This document shows positions 1-13,700 of a DNA stretch of 64,000 nucleotides, piece by piece. Positions within the stretch are counted from its first letter, which is position 1. Each line of letters starts with the position of its first letter. The position numbers and the translations under genes are program-made. The notes beneath the pieces were generated by a model that was given only the letters and a program-made list of their open reading frames with translations, made no database searches and was not told the DNA's origin. Origin of the DNA: Limnoperna fortunei (lineage: Eukaryota > Mollusca > Bivalvia > Mytilida > Modiolidae); NCBI GenBank assembly GCA_944474755.1, contig OX104112.1, positions 93,323,756-93,387,755 on the forward strand, written 5' to 3'.

Positions 1-1440
1 TTTTAGCTGCCGAGTTATGAATAAATTAAAGATGCGTTGGTAAAATAAAAAATTCCAAGTACAAAATCCCATATCAATAACTAACAAGAAATATATCTTT
101 GTTTTCATTAGTGGGGTGTTTGATGTTTGTGATTTAAAAACTTTCATTGGAAAAATAAAATTTGCCTTAAGCTGTATTCTTTATCTAAAAGAAAACCATA
201 AGATACAAAAATTAAAAAAAAACATTGATGATCGCATTTAATAAAAACAGCCGTCCAGTCCTAATATTTTGTAAGTTAGTCATTTTACCATACAACTAGA
301 TGTTGAATAATTTAAATAACGCTGTTTCAAACCTACCATATATTATCTGTTCTTATTTTTATAAATTAAGAACTCTAATATTAAAATTTTTATTAGTTTG
401 TTTTATCGGTTTGACGTGTTAAACAAATACATGTAAGTACAGTACGCAAAAGACTTATTTATTTAAATATACAGTAGTATTTAAACTACCCACTCATAGG
501 TCCTAGCTAGAATTTTTTAGTGAACTAACTTTATTTTATTAAATAATATTGAGATAACACATTCAGTATTTATGTATGTTTTTATTTGTACGAATATATA
601 AGTAATAACAAAACAAGTGTTTGGGTTTCGTAATGGGTGACCTCCCTTTATGCCGTTTGTATGCTCTTAGACTCAGTAAGCAGTAAGTTTTAAATTTATT
701 ATTTCATTTTTATATTATTTTGCAGTTGTTGATGTGCCTCGTGGTATGTATTCTTTGGGGAATAATAGTGTGAGGGTTATTTCTCTTTTGATTCTCCTTA
801 TTTATCTATTTCACGTGCAAAACTTCCAAAAACACCCAGGTGTATTTCTAACACGAATTTTGTGTAAAAAAGAGGGCATGAGACAGAAAACATGATCATG
901 TTAGAACTTGAATGTAAGATAAACGAATATAAATGTCTAAAAGTAGCTGCCGTTTTTAGTTTGATTGGGGTTTAACGCATATTATAGCAAATTTTGACAG
1001 CTGTACTATGGCGTCCAGTTTTTTTTCTGTGGAGAAAACCGGAGAAAAACCCTGACCTTCGCTAGGAAAACTGGCAAATTATCAATTCCGGTGGGAGTCG
1101 AGCATACCAAGCGGCCAGCAGAAAAACTCGAACCTGCAACCGCAAATATATTGTATTGTATAAATATTTGATGATCATCTTTCGTTATTTAATTTCAACG
1201 TAGTAGTAAACTCGCCATTGTTTAAATTAAATTACTCTAGACATTTAATTCTCACTTATTGTGAAGTATCACATTTAACCGATTGAAGCCTATCCCATAA
1301 AAATTTTTGTGCGACTATTACAAATTATAATCTATGACTGTTTTTATGTGAATTGTGTTTTAATGTCCTTTTTATGTCTTAATGTGATTGAATTATCATG
1401 ACTTTGTGCTTAAATTTATCTTCACTTTTCATATTGTTAG
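1..1440. other. Upstream region of copy 1 with SINE fragment
   Basis: No coding sequence recognised. A minus-strand SINE fragment occupies about 999-1142. The 5' leader exon implied by the acceptor at 1440 must lie here or further upstream, but no convincing promoter was identified. Confidence 0.4.
999..1142 (-). repeat. tRNA-like SINE family A, fragment
   Basis: Contains ATGGCGTCCAGTTTTT, AAACCGGAG, CCTGACCTTCG and TCGAACCTGCAACC in reverse, the same block order as the full copy at 6128. Located upstream of copy 1. Confidence 0.65.
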
Positions 1441-1457
1441 CAAAGCTATAAAATAAA

Positions 1458-1725
1458 ATGGACGTCCCTGCCTTAAGACTACTTCATGAGCAGAAGCGTG
1501 CTTTACAATCATTGCCAAATCCTAACGATCCAGGAATATCATTCGACCAATATGAAGCGCAAGTTAGTAATACTATGTCAGGTACCCAGGAAGACATCAA
1601 AAAGGTGTCGGTGTATGCCGAGGAAATTTTAAATGAACTAGGAAAGGTCCGGCAATTAGTTAAACTATGCAGCATCAAGATCGGAGAGCAAATGGCAGAG
1701 CTGATGAAAAACAATTTTTTGAAAG
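1458..1725 (+). CDS. Copy 1 exon 1: start codon and N-terminal helical domain
   Basis: Eighty-nine residues beginning [13 protein letters not shown], mostly helix-forming, no family recognised. Copy 2 has a clear homologue (MEDVPALSLLHKQK). Ends in phase 1 at donor AAAG/GTTTGA, matching the copy 2 donor position. The ATG lies 17 nt after a good acceptor (pyrimidine tract then TTGTTAG ending at 1440); copy 2 has the same layout at 18 nt. A spliced 5' leader is therefore likely and this ATG is the preferred start. Confidence 0.85.
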
Positions 1726-4700
1726 GTTTGAAAATATGTGCATGAATTAACAAAGCACTCATTACAAGCTATTTTATAAGACATTGGGTCTTGTAATGTA
1801 GGTTCAAACAATATAGGTTCACTACAAATTGAATACAATTAATGACCTTCTACGACAATTTTAGGTTTAAGATGATACCTTGTATACAGGTATGACTGCA
1901 TCATTGTTTTAATATACATGTTTGAGCTCGTCTTAACACATTTTAGATAGTTTCACATATTAATGTAGAATATATAAACACTAATAGTTTTTTTAATCTT
2001 AATTTATAATAAAACTCACGTAGTAAAATGGTGTAAAATAGTTGTTTCATCATCAACAGGGTGGTTTTCCATGGCTACTTACCTTTATTTGTCGCGATGG
2101 CGTTTCTTCGCGCTATCTTTTAAAATATATTTGTTTAATATACTTCTTATACTTTTTTCACCTTAAATGTTATGACAAGAATTAATTTGTCTAAAAATGG
2201 TTATAAACTGGTGAAAAATACCAACAATGTCCTATTCTCTCGGTTTTCAAATTTTGAGATAAATTAAAATTGTTGAAATTTATCTAATTTTTACTTTTTT
2301 TATACAATGACATTCATGCGCACTTTACATCATTTTGACTTTTATGTGCCATCGTAACTTTTAAGTAATTCTGAGTTACTTTACTGCTCACAACATTATT
2401 ACACACAATTCATATTATATTTTCCTAGTTATCATACTTGCATTGTTTCACCATAATTCACAAAAAACGTAGAACCAAAATTAAAGTTTAAAAAGTCCAA
2501 TAGGTTTCAAATTGGGTAGAATAATATATCGAACTACTTTTTTATTTACAGCTAAATTAGTTGAAGGTACCGGAGGAGTTCCTTATACACTAAAAGGGTA
2601 AACATTATAATATATTTGGGGTATAGATATGTATTACATTAACTATATGTAGTGTAGCTTAAGATATTTTCTTTTTATTCATTATATTTCTTAAAAACAC
2701 GTATATTATAAGAACAATTTAATAACATTGTACCCGTTGACGTTATCAGTGATGAATTTTTTTTCTCGTGGGGGATAGTTTTCATAAATAAAGACGTTTT
2801 TCGCCATAAATCTATTTTCCAAATTTTCAAGGACCGATTTTGATAAGAAGAAAGTGGAGCAAACTCAAAGAATGCAAGCACTAGCAAAGCAGCAGCAAGA
2901 CCTAATGACAATGATTGCAAAAACTGAAGACCTTGTATTAAAAATCGAAATAAATGCTGATATATCGTTTTCGGAAGTAACTGGAATATCGGGTCAACTC
3001 AGCAAATGGCGGGACGGTCTTGAAACGGTTGAAGAAGAGAAAAGAAGGATTGAAGAAGAGAGGGAAAAAAAAGAAAAGGAGAAGCTAGAAAAAGAAGAAG
3101 CTGAACGCAGACAAAAAGAACGTGAGAAAAAGGAAGCAGAAGAAAAGAGGCGAAAACAAGAAGAAGAGGCAAAACGACGAGATTGGAAAAACTGGCCTCC
3201 ATTTATGCAAGTGTTTTTCTAAACCAACAATCTCATGAATAACTAAATAATATCAGTGTTACTCTTTATTATTATAAGTGAGTTTCAATTTAATTGCTAT
3301 AACATTAAAGAAATAGTTTTCTACAAAACATAAATGAGTTGCGGTATTGTGTCACTCTTATATAACATGTTGTAAAATAATATACAATGTCATCAAATGA
3401 ATCATACGCCAAGGGCTTTCGTAAGCGGTTTATAGAGATCATCTGAAAGAGTTGCACTAATATTATGTGTGCTGCCCGTCTAAGAGTCAATGTCTATTAA
3501 ACTATTTTTTACAAACATTTAGAGTAATTATAACAATCACTTTTTATTGACCATGCTAGATGCTGTATTTCTTAGGTCAGCCACAGAACACACTATATTT
3601 TTTACTGTACAAATAACATACACTACGAGCAGTAAAACGGAAGCGTCATTTACCAAAATGCAGCTAAACGGCAACTAAATTATTAAGATACACCTATTAC
3701 ACGTTATGTTTGCTTCTTTTAGAAAGATGCTCCAAATTATGTCTTGTATTTTTTCTTGATGAAAAGCGTGAAAATAATTTTATCAATTTTTTTTCAATTA
3801 TCCTAAAATATTAAAAGCGATTTTATAAATAACTTGGAACCATTATATTAACAAAAATATTTTAAGTGACTTTGTAACACAAGATGTCTTCATAAAATGC
3901 TAAATATAAGAATCGTATGTATTGCAGATATAATAATCCGAGGAGAAATAAATTTAATCAAGAGATATGCTGTGTTATCTTTGCTATGCCAGATGGGATT
4001 TCGAAAGAAGAATTGATCTGCACCTCTTCTGATAATGAGGATGATTTGAGCAAATGTCTTGAATCAAACGATGAACAAGTCATATCATCACTTATCACAA
4101 TTAAGTCTAAAAATAACAACAGAAAGTTTCAGGTATGGTAAAATTTCACTGTTTGTTTACCTTATGTTTTTCTGTTCACACGTTTAGTTATACACCTGGC
4201 GCAAACAATCGTTTTCATCTTGACAAACGTTTAAATATGCATAAAAATAAATCTATATTCAATAATTAGCAATATAACTTTTGAATCCGACTGGCGTTTG
4301 CTACGTTGTATCTTATTGGCCATTAAAATTATACTATATCGTAAACTAATTAATATTTTTATTTCTGCCCTTGGTTGATTTAATTACTCCTTATGGTTTT
4401 TCCTATAACCCGCGGCATGTGTCATTGACTAAGACTTTATAGACGCTTTGTGTTTAGACCATCATTTTCTTTCTATCTTGCCTCTTCTTTTTCATCCTTT
4501 TTACTTTTGCTTCAATTTTTTTTAATTCTATAAATTTGTATTTGTTTGTTGTTTGTCTTGTGTTTGTTTATTCCTTTTTGTATTGGTGGCATATAGACGT
4601 TACTGCATATTAGGAGGTTTCGGGATCTTTTAACCTGGTTAAATCAGTCAACATAATGTAGAAGCAACTGTTACAAACCAATTTTTTATGTCCCGTATTA

Positions 4701-7700
4701 TCTTTTATGTTTTTCACTGATTCTTATGTCAATTGTGGTGATTGTATGCCCTGTCTACTAGATATTTATTGTATTGTAAGTTTGTATTTGGTTTGCCACT
4801 TTAGTTTTGTTTGTAAAAAGCTACTCATCCTATTTGCTCGATATGTTTATTTTTGATACGTCCGTTATGAATGTTATTTAATAAGCATAAAACAGTAATA
4901 AAATCCCATTTAATAAAAGGTGAACATTTCTGCGAACTTGGAACCTGATAAGATTAAATTCCCTTTTCGAAAAATAATGTTAATTATCAAATTTATTCGT
5001 GTATTTCCTATTGTCTACTATATGTCTATGTGTACATTTAGTAAAAACCCATACTGCATAGAAATTTTCTGTCAATTATCACTGATAAAATGGACACAAA
5101 ACATTAAGTAAAGATGTTATACATCTATATCACCGATCATTACATTTAACTAAATGTACATAGTTGAAGACTTTACTGCAGGTTTTGTTAAATGCTTTTG
5201 TTTAATGTTTTGTATTACTAGATGCCTATTAGAGTATATGTGCCAGTTGTGACGCATGACAAAACTTTGGTGTCAACATTGAAATTTGCAATTAACGACA
5301 AGAAATGGAGATCGGGAAAAGCTCTTCCTGAAGTACAAATTCCAAAATTATTGGTAACTCTTTTGCAGTATATAATAATAAGTTATCAGAATTAACGAAT
5401 AAAATATAGCAGATGTATTTTAGCTTTGTTTTTCAATTTATTTTGGTGTTAAATACAGACTACAAATTGCTAAATATCGTCAGAAGTGAAAACACTTGTA
5501 CTAGGAAGGTTTATTCGTATGTCTAACTGGATGCGATAACATTACCTTTTTTGTATCTTTTTTAAATAAATAGCTCATTAAGTATTTATCGATGATACTG
5601 GGTGGGTTTCCAGTGGTCGACCCACAGAGCTGCCCAAAACGTTCCAGGTGGCGGATAGGAAAGCCCTCTTGTAAAGGGTTTTGAGGTCATAATACAGAAA
5701 GCCTGGTATTGGACCCTAGTGGGTGTCATGTTTGCAGATTACCACACTCTATACAAACCCCGTTCTAGATTTCGTAAAAGAGTAAGAGTAAGCCCCTTGC
5801 AGCCGCTACAAAAGGCTACATTTTCCGCCTCCTACCAATTCTTTATACTTTTCCAGTGGCAGTCACATTTTTTCCCGTTACCCTGTTCTTTTCCCGTTGA
5901 TTTGTTGTGTCCTTTGTTCTCGTCCTGAATTTTACAGAAATAATGCTTGCTGGACCTTAAGCAAACATACAATCAATCATTAAATATCAGCCTTACGGAT
6001 GAGGATAATTTGTTAGTTACTCAGTTGTATTAAAATGTGTGACTTGATTAAATATTTTAATACGAATAAAATGTTGAACTACATAACTAGGTTATTTTGT
6101 TCATATAGTATTTGGTTAACTAATAGATGGCCCGGTGCCGAGTGGTTGGTTGAGATAGTTCGTCTACTATTGATCATGTGGTCTGTCAGCACTGAGGTTG
6201 TGAGTTCGAGTCTCACTGCGGGTAGAGTGTACTCGACTTCTCTCTGTTGACAAAGGTTGCCAGTTTTCCTACCGAAGGTCGGAGGTGTTCTCCTGGTACT
6301 CCGTCTTTCCGCCCCCAATAAAAACCGGACGCCATAAAATAGCTGAAACATCGCTAAAAGTAGTGTAAAAAAACATTTAAACAAAAACAATCAAAACTGA
6401 CAGCTAAACCTTATTAATATCTACAAGGAAATTAAAAGTAGTGTCATAAAATATATATTAACTCAATAAATAAACAAACTAAACAGTTACTGTATGTTTT
6501 ATGTTCTTAGGGTGTCAGTTTTGTTGGCGTAGAAATTCCAATTAAAAAAATAGAAAATATACAGTGTGTTGCTGTGGCTAGACATAAGCGTGACGAAACT
6601 GAGGTTGATGAAAGTGGCAAAGTATTTGAACCTGAAGTTGATAGAAACATCAAGGTGAAGTTCCCACCAAGAGCTTTTCCTGGAAAAACAAGTGTCTCTA
6701 CCAAGGTAACAAATACACATTGTACTAATACAAGTATCAAAACAGCGTCCATGGCTGACTGACCTGACCGTCATTACTTTAGCAATGATGTCATTTTTAA
6801 ATAGTGTAAACAACAGTGACAAGCAGATGACGAGCGCCATATGTAAACTCTAACAATTATAGTGAGTTACAGACTATACTTTCAGTCTAGTCTGCTAAGG
6901 ATTGCGTTAATAATTTTACATACTTACTAAGTAAGCAATTATTTGTTCATTTTATGTGTCAGAAATTTGTAGATATGATATGAAATTCTGTAATAACGTA
7001 GTTGTGACATATAAACATCATTTTGTGTGATAGTATGTTTTTGCTGTTCTGTTTGTTAAAGGCAGTACCATGGACACATAAAGATATCAAAAATGCTTCA
7101 AAGAAATATATAGAGTTGCAAAACATAAAAACAGCAGGGTCATACATAGACATTTCCTGTGAAAACGCTATTGCGGAAGATTCTGACTTAGAAATGTACG
7201 ACTTTGGGTGGGTCGGTAAGTCATTAAGTATTCACCAAATACCGTATAAGTGGTTTTTTTCGCGGTGATATAATTTTCGCTATATTCGCGATAAAAGTTG
7301 GGACGCGAAAATAAAAACTCGCGAAATATTTAGACCAATGATAGAGTTATTCATTATGATTACGGACCGCGAAAATTACATTACGCCAAAATAAACTCAC
7401 ACAGTTTTTTAACAAAAACGCTAAATTTTCCCCACGCGAAAAAAACCACTTATACGGTATATTGTAAATGTATGTCAATCGTCGATCTTATTGTTATTAA
7501 CTTTTGAGGTCAAACAAGTTCAACAACATTGCAAATATGAAACAAGTTGTTTTATTATTGTTTGGGACACATAAGGGTATTAAAGACAGACTGGTGCGCT
7601 TCAATGCGGGGTCAGGAGAAAGTTTCAATATCTGCTGGAATTCGGACTCAACAAAGAGTGTCAATTTGCTTGCCGGCAATTATGGATTCTAACAGTTTAC

Positions 7701-10700
7701 TCCATTGTAATAGCGCAATAAAAACTGGAGAAGAACTACAATAAATTAACAAAATATTGTTTTTCTGCTTTATTTATATAACTCTAGTGGACAAAAAGTT
7801 GCAAAAGAATCAGTCTGTCAACCAAGAAACTCTTAACAGATGCAGCAGATGGTTAGTGAACCACATGAATCCAGACGAAAATGTGCTCTCGGATATTTTT
7901 GACAGTGACTTTCTTGATGAACTTATGGTATTTTTGTTTCTTTGAAGCCCTTAACATCATCAGGAAGTTTCAGACATAAACCTTGAAAAGAAAACTTTAG
8001 AAATAAATTATATTTGAATGACAATAACTAACCTTTGCAATAAGATCATCATATTTGACAGCAATGTTATGTGTTCAACAAAAGCATCTCACTAAGTAAT
8101 GAGTTTGAGTTCATTATGAGGACTATAGAAAATGTTCAGTTATTATAAGCCGTAAGTTTATTATCATAGACGTTATACTCTATAAAAACTATGCCATAAA
8201 GGTTTTAAATCTTCAATTGTTAACTATGAATACACAATTAAAATGCGAGCACAACTGTTACACTGTACAAACAGTCAACAAAAGACAACACTATGCATTA
8301 TTTAAAGTACAAACGAAACCTTTTAAAATATAGTTTAATTAATTATTTTACTTAAGTAATTACTTTTTTTATAGTCAAAAGAAAGTCATGGAGATAAAAA
8401 CAGACATATCTTGCGTAAGCTGCACGACTCGAACGAAGGAGAGTTTGATAAGTTTGTCGACTGCCTGAAATCAGCGCAAACAGTTGTAGCAAATCGTATC
8501 TTAGACGTTAAGTCACAAGTAAATCTTTCTAGAAAAGACGTAAAAGAAACAACAGAGGACAACTTTGCCAGCGATTTTGATCCAGGTATCATAATTATAT
8601 TCATAATAAGCAGTAAAATAAATATCATAGTAAATGTTAATATTCATTTGTGTGATTATGTTGAATAACATAAAATTTGATTAATCTTGTAAATATATTA
8701 CTACCCGTGGGAAATAAAATTTCTTCGATTAGACTGATTCTTGTTTTGGCATAGTTTGGATTTATCATTGTTGCTGAAAGAGACGAAATTGAGCTACAAA
8801 TGCAAAACATCTGAAACAAGACATATTGCATTTTTATGTTAACTTTAAACTTACTCGTGATTTATTTCGAGCATAGCATGTGTCAGCTTTTTACTTGTCT
8901 GCGTATGAGCTGGTATATCCATATGTATTTGCGAGTCTTTGTTAACGATTGGAATCCTCAGTTTTCCCCAAAAACCATTCACCGCCGTGACTTAAGCAAT
9001 TCAGTCGTGGAAACAATTGCTTAAGTACATGTATTGTGTTAGCCATTTTTCTATTATGTTTTTAGATTTCGAAAAGAAAGTAGGAACGGTCCGAATTGTT
9101 TCAAAAGTAACAGGCCAATCGTGGGAAATAGTTCAAATACACGCTTTGGAAGACCACCCAAAGGCTAGATTCTTAAAATTGCCTTCAGGGCACGATAAAT
9201 TTCAGTAAGTACATAACGGTTTATTATAAGTCAACTTAGAATTATAGCTAAGAATTATTGCTACACACGGAAATGAACTGTTCCTCCAATTTTGTTGCAC
9301 AAGAACAAATTACTTATAATAAATTGACTGCAGTTTTTTAGTATTAAGCATACTACGTAATGTTTATAGAAATGTAGTGAAAATTTCATTACTAAACATA
9401 TGATACCAAATGTCGAAAAAACAAATGGATCTATTAATATAATGATCTTAAGTCGGTTATTGTCATATTAAAACAGGATTTATTTTATATTATGGAACAT
9501 TATTGTTTACCGTTTTGTGTTTTGTAGTAACTGTTCTTACATTATTCTTCCAGGGTTCTTGGACTCGTGGTACCTGACGGAATGAGAGAGGAGGACATTT
9601 GTAGAGCAGCAGAGATTCTTGAAAGCCTCAACTGCGTCACTAACGTGTCAGTTATATGTCGCCAGAAGCATGCAAATCCACACGACGTAATCATTCAGTG
9701 TGTCAAGACTGAAGATTTACATGACACTTTACAACACTTAGATGCATTGGGATACAATGACGGACCAGCGGAAAGTTCCGAGTTTGGAGTGGTTGACGGC
9801 GATGAAATAGAAATAAAAGTAGAACCAAACTTATATTTAGAGAGATTCAAATATTCCTCATTAAAATTCAAATTTTACAAAAACCTTCCGTTTGACAGAC
9901 ATTCTGGGAATCTATCAGTTGTAAACAAAGGAGACCAAGGCGAAGATGAACAATACCACGGCAGTCTGACATACAATGTATTACCTGGTCGACTATCAAT
10001 TACCCGAAAAGGATCTTTAATATTATATGTCCCAAAGGTAGTACTGTTTTCACACTCAGTTCGATATTTTTATATACTTTTATCTATCCCGCTGGAAATT
10101 GGAATCTAAAATTTCAGACAAACATACTTTTTAGCATTGCTCAGTGAAGTACGTTTCTACTTAATCATAACAAATTTGTAATCATATTGATATTTGTCTC
10201 ATAACTAACGCTGTATAATAAAATATTATTTACAGTATTTAATGTATGTCATTAACAACTATGACTTCACACGTATTTCTTTCAATATATAATTGATTTT
10301 TAAATTAATTTAAAGATGTCATGTTACTCGACTAAATTATCGGGTCTTTATTTCAGCCTTTAGAAGAAATTATTGGCAATTTTCCTTTCACATTGGACGT
10401 ACCAGGTAACATACCATAAAATTTAATGTGGAAACGGGTGGGCCAACGGAAACATAATTCGACTGCCAAAGAAAAAGTATGAAGCATTGTGTAAGGACGG
10501 AAAATTTATCCTTTTGTAGAGGCTACACAGTGGACTTACTCTTTTTTTAAATCTACAAAGGGGGTCTTTATCATGCAAGGAGCGTCTCCAAATATGTCAT
10601 TCTCTATTCGCCTCCAGGTGACGCGCTACGTATCTTTGTGGGTCGAGCACTTGGAAACCCCCCCCCCCCCAGTATGGTCCCAGGCGACATTATTTGAAGG

Positions 10701-13700
10701 CGTAATACTTTTTAATAGTTTATACTTTATTTGTTTGATTTTCTCTTTTATATTTTGACCAGAGATAGTACATTCACGTCAATACTTCTTAAACTTGTGG
10801 CTAGTTTGAGAAAATACAATCTGGCTAGAGCATTTATTTGCTTGGCAACCAAAGACGAAACGTGGGTTAATCAGAGTTCTTCACTGGTACATGTTAATAT
10901 GCTATTATAATATATCTGAAAGATAATTGAGTTTAATAAAAGTTATTTTCTAGTCAAAGCATTAGCAAAGTTCATTTCATGGCAACTGACCAAAGACAAT
11001 TTTAACTCAACAAGATGGGTTAAGCATGCTGGATATTTGACTGATGGTGATAAGCATATGTATCATCAAATAACACAACGCGTAGACGAAGAAAGAAAGG
11101 GCGCACCACAGCGAGAAAGATGTGAGACATTTATTTTGTACTGGTCTAATCATCTTGCCCAATATGATACCGACAAGGTAATACAAAGACCTTAATTTGT
11201 TAACAAAATACATGTTATTTCTACTTTGCAGCTACAAAAATTATATAAAAAAAATGGAACTTCAACAATTAAATGCTTTAAGCTGAAAATTAAACTAATT
11301 TATTTGATTTTCAGTTATTGTCAGTTATTTCTGGGGCCAGTTGTTCAAACGTGTTGTTAGACTAACGCAGTCGTTAAAGTTTCGTTACCGAGTCGTTAAA
11401 ATTTAACGATATTGTTAAATGTTGTTCAGAAATATCCTGCGTTAAAATGTTATTAATATTATCGTTAAATTTAATTACATTTTGACCCAGGATTATTTAT
11501 TTAACGACTTGTTGAATATGGCAGCCTTTTCCCTGTTTAATGTTCCACATCAGCAAAGGGAAAGGCATTTTAGAAATAAAGATGCACGTTCTCTTGATTT
11601 TTCTGATGCTAAACTGAGGGAGAGATATCGCTTTGGTCGCGGAAGTATATTATTCCTGTCAGAAATGCTTAAAGATGTCCATCAAAGAAACACCAACAGA
11701 AATCATGCCCTGACTGTCCAGCAACAAGTCATGATTACTTTGATTCCTGGCCAGTGGAAGTTTTTTGCAAGTTATTGGAGATACTTTAGGTATGGTGTAG
11801 TTTAGAGTATATTTTGTATTAATTTTGCTAAGTTCATTTTTCACAAAACAATTTTTTTCTTCAACCCATAAACATTTCTTTTCATACAGTAGTTTCAGTA
11901 AAATTATTCACATTACTCTCACAATGACAAAAACAAATAGTGTTAACTATTAGTCATTTATATAATGAATAATTGTACCATGTTTAATCCCCCCCCCCTC
12001 TATAAAAAAAACAGAAAAAAACAAAAACAAGAAAAATTTGATACATACTATAGTACAACAGGAACATGTTTTTTTCCTGTACCAATTAAATTATCTTTAA
12101 AGATGTGTGTATATTAAATACATGTAAAAATAAATACCTTTCTATATAAGGTTTGGATAAAGGCACTGTTTCAAGAGTGGTTAAAGCAACAACTGAGGCA
12201 TTGTACAGAAGGAAAGACCAATTTATCAAATGGCCAGTAACGCAGATGAACAGAAATGTGACGAAGGCAGACTTTTTTAAGTTGGGTGGTTTCCCTAATG
12301 TGATAGGTGCTGTTGATGGTACACGTTTTAGAATAACAGCACCGCATGTGGATGAAGTATCCTTTGTCAACAGAAAAGGGTACCATTCTATAAATGTGCA
12401 AGCTGTTTGTAATGCACAACGTAAATTGACACTTATATCAATGAAAATTGTTCCTGGATTCTCCCTTCCTCTTTTATTAGAGAGCCAATGTATTAATATA
12501 GTCTATTTCAATGTTACACGTCAAATTGTGTGGGTGGGGAAGCCTAAATAATATTTTAAAAGATAATTATAACTTGCATACAAATATACCTTTATTTCCA
12601 CCTCCACCTGACCTCTTTATTAGGAAATGGTTTGTACTTTGAACTTTTCCCAACTTCATAAAAAGCACATTGCAAAATAACAAAAAACAAGAAAGATAGA
12701 AAATATGATCTGTCTATCCATTTAAAAAAAGCTACAGTTTATATACTAGGGAATAAGCCCTCAGCCCCTCCACCCTCAATGGCCCCTGAATCTGCAACAG
12801 CACATCCACAAATGTACACATATATACATGTCAACACAATTATAATTTTTCATAAATAATTTCATTAGACTGTATAATTAACTTAAAACATTATTTTTTT
12901 CAGGAAAATTCACTGGTATAAATGCAGCACGGCGAGGCAGTTCCAACGATGCTCACATATTTCGTACTTCCCAGGTAACATACAACTAATACTACTTGTA
13001 TTTAGTCTATTTGCAGGTGTTAAACCAACTTATCACATTATTTTAAATATAACTTACTCTAATTAACTTTAATACATTGAATCCATGTATACCAGGTGTA
13101 ATATCTTTTTCATTAGGCAATCATGAAAACTTACCTGTTACTTACTTCACTCAACATCAATTATCATTTAATTATTTGCTAGCAATGTTTCATATTTTTT
13201 TTATTTTCAGGTTTGTACATACTTGGAAGGTATACAAAACCCACCAGAACATGGTATACTTCTTGGTGACAGTGGCTATCCCTGCAGGCCATTTTTAATG
13301 ACACCCTATACAAATGCCACCACAGACAGTCAGATGCGTTACAACAGACTTCATGCAACAACACGATGTGTTATTGAGAGAACCTTTGGGAGGTGGAAAA
13401 GAAGATTTCATATTCTTCATTCAGAGGTAAATTTTTATTCATTATTTGTTTTGTTTAAAAAATATTTTCATATTGGATACAACATAAAAATTATGCCATT
13501 TGCATAACTGCTGATAATAATTTTAATTATCTCCCACTGAAATTGCTCAAATGATCCTAATTGTTTGTTTTGCAGATTCGCATAAAACCATCAAAAGCCT
13601 GCAGTGTAATTATAGCTTGTGGATTTCTTCATAACATAGCACTAATAATGAATGACCCAGATGTTTATGCAGAGCAACTTGTTATTGAAAATATTAATGA

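Noticed and set aside
3211..3216. Donor at GCAA/GTGTTT to join the K/E-rich exon to exon 4
   Set aside because: It would leave phase 0, whereas exon 4 needs two bases carried over; the frame would break in both copies.
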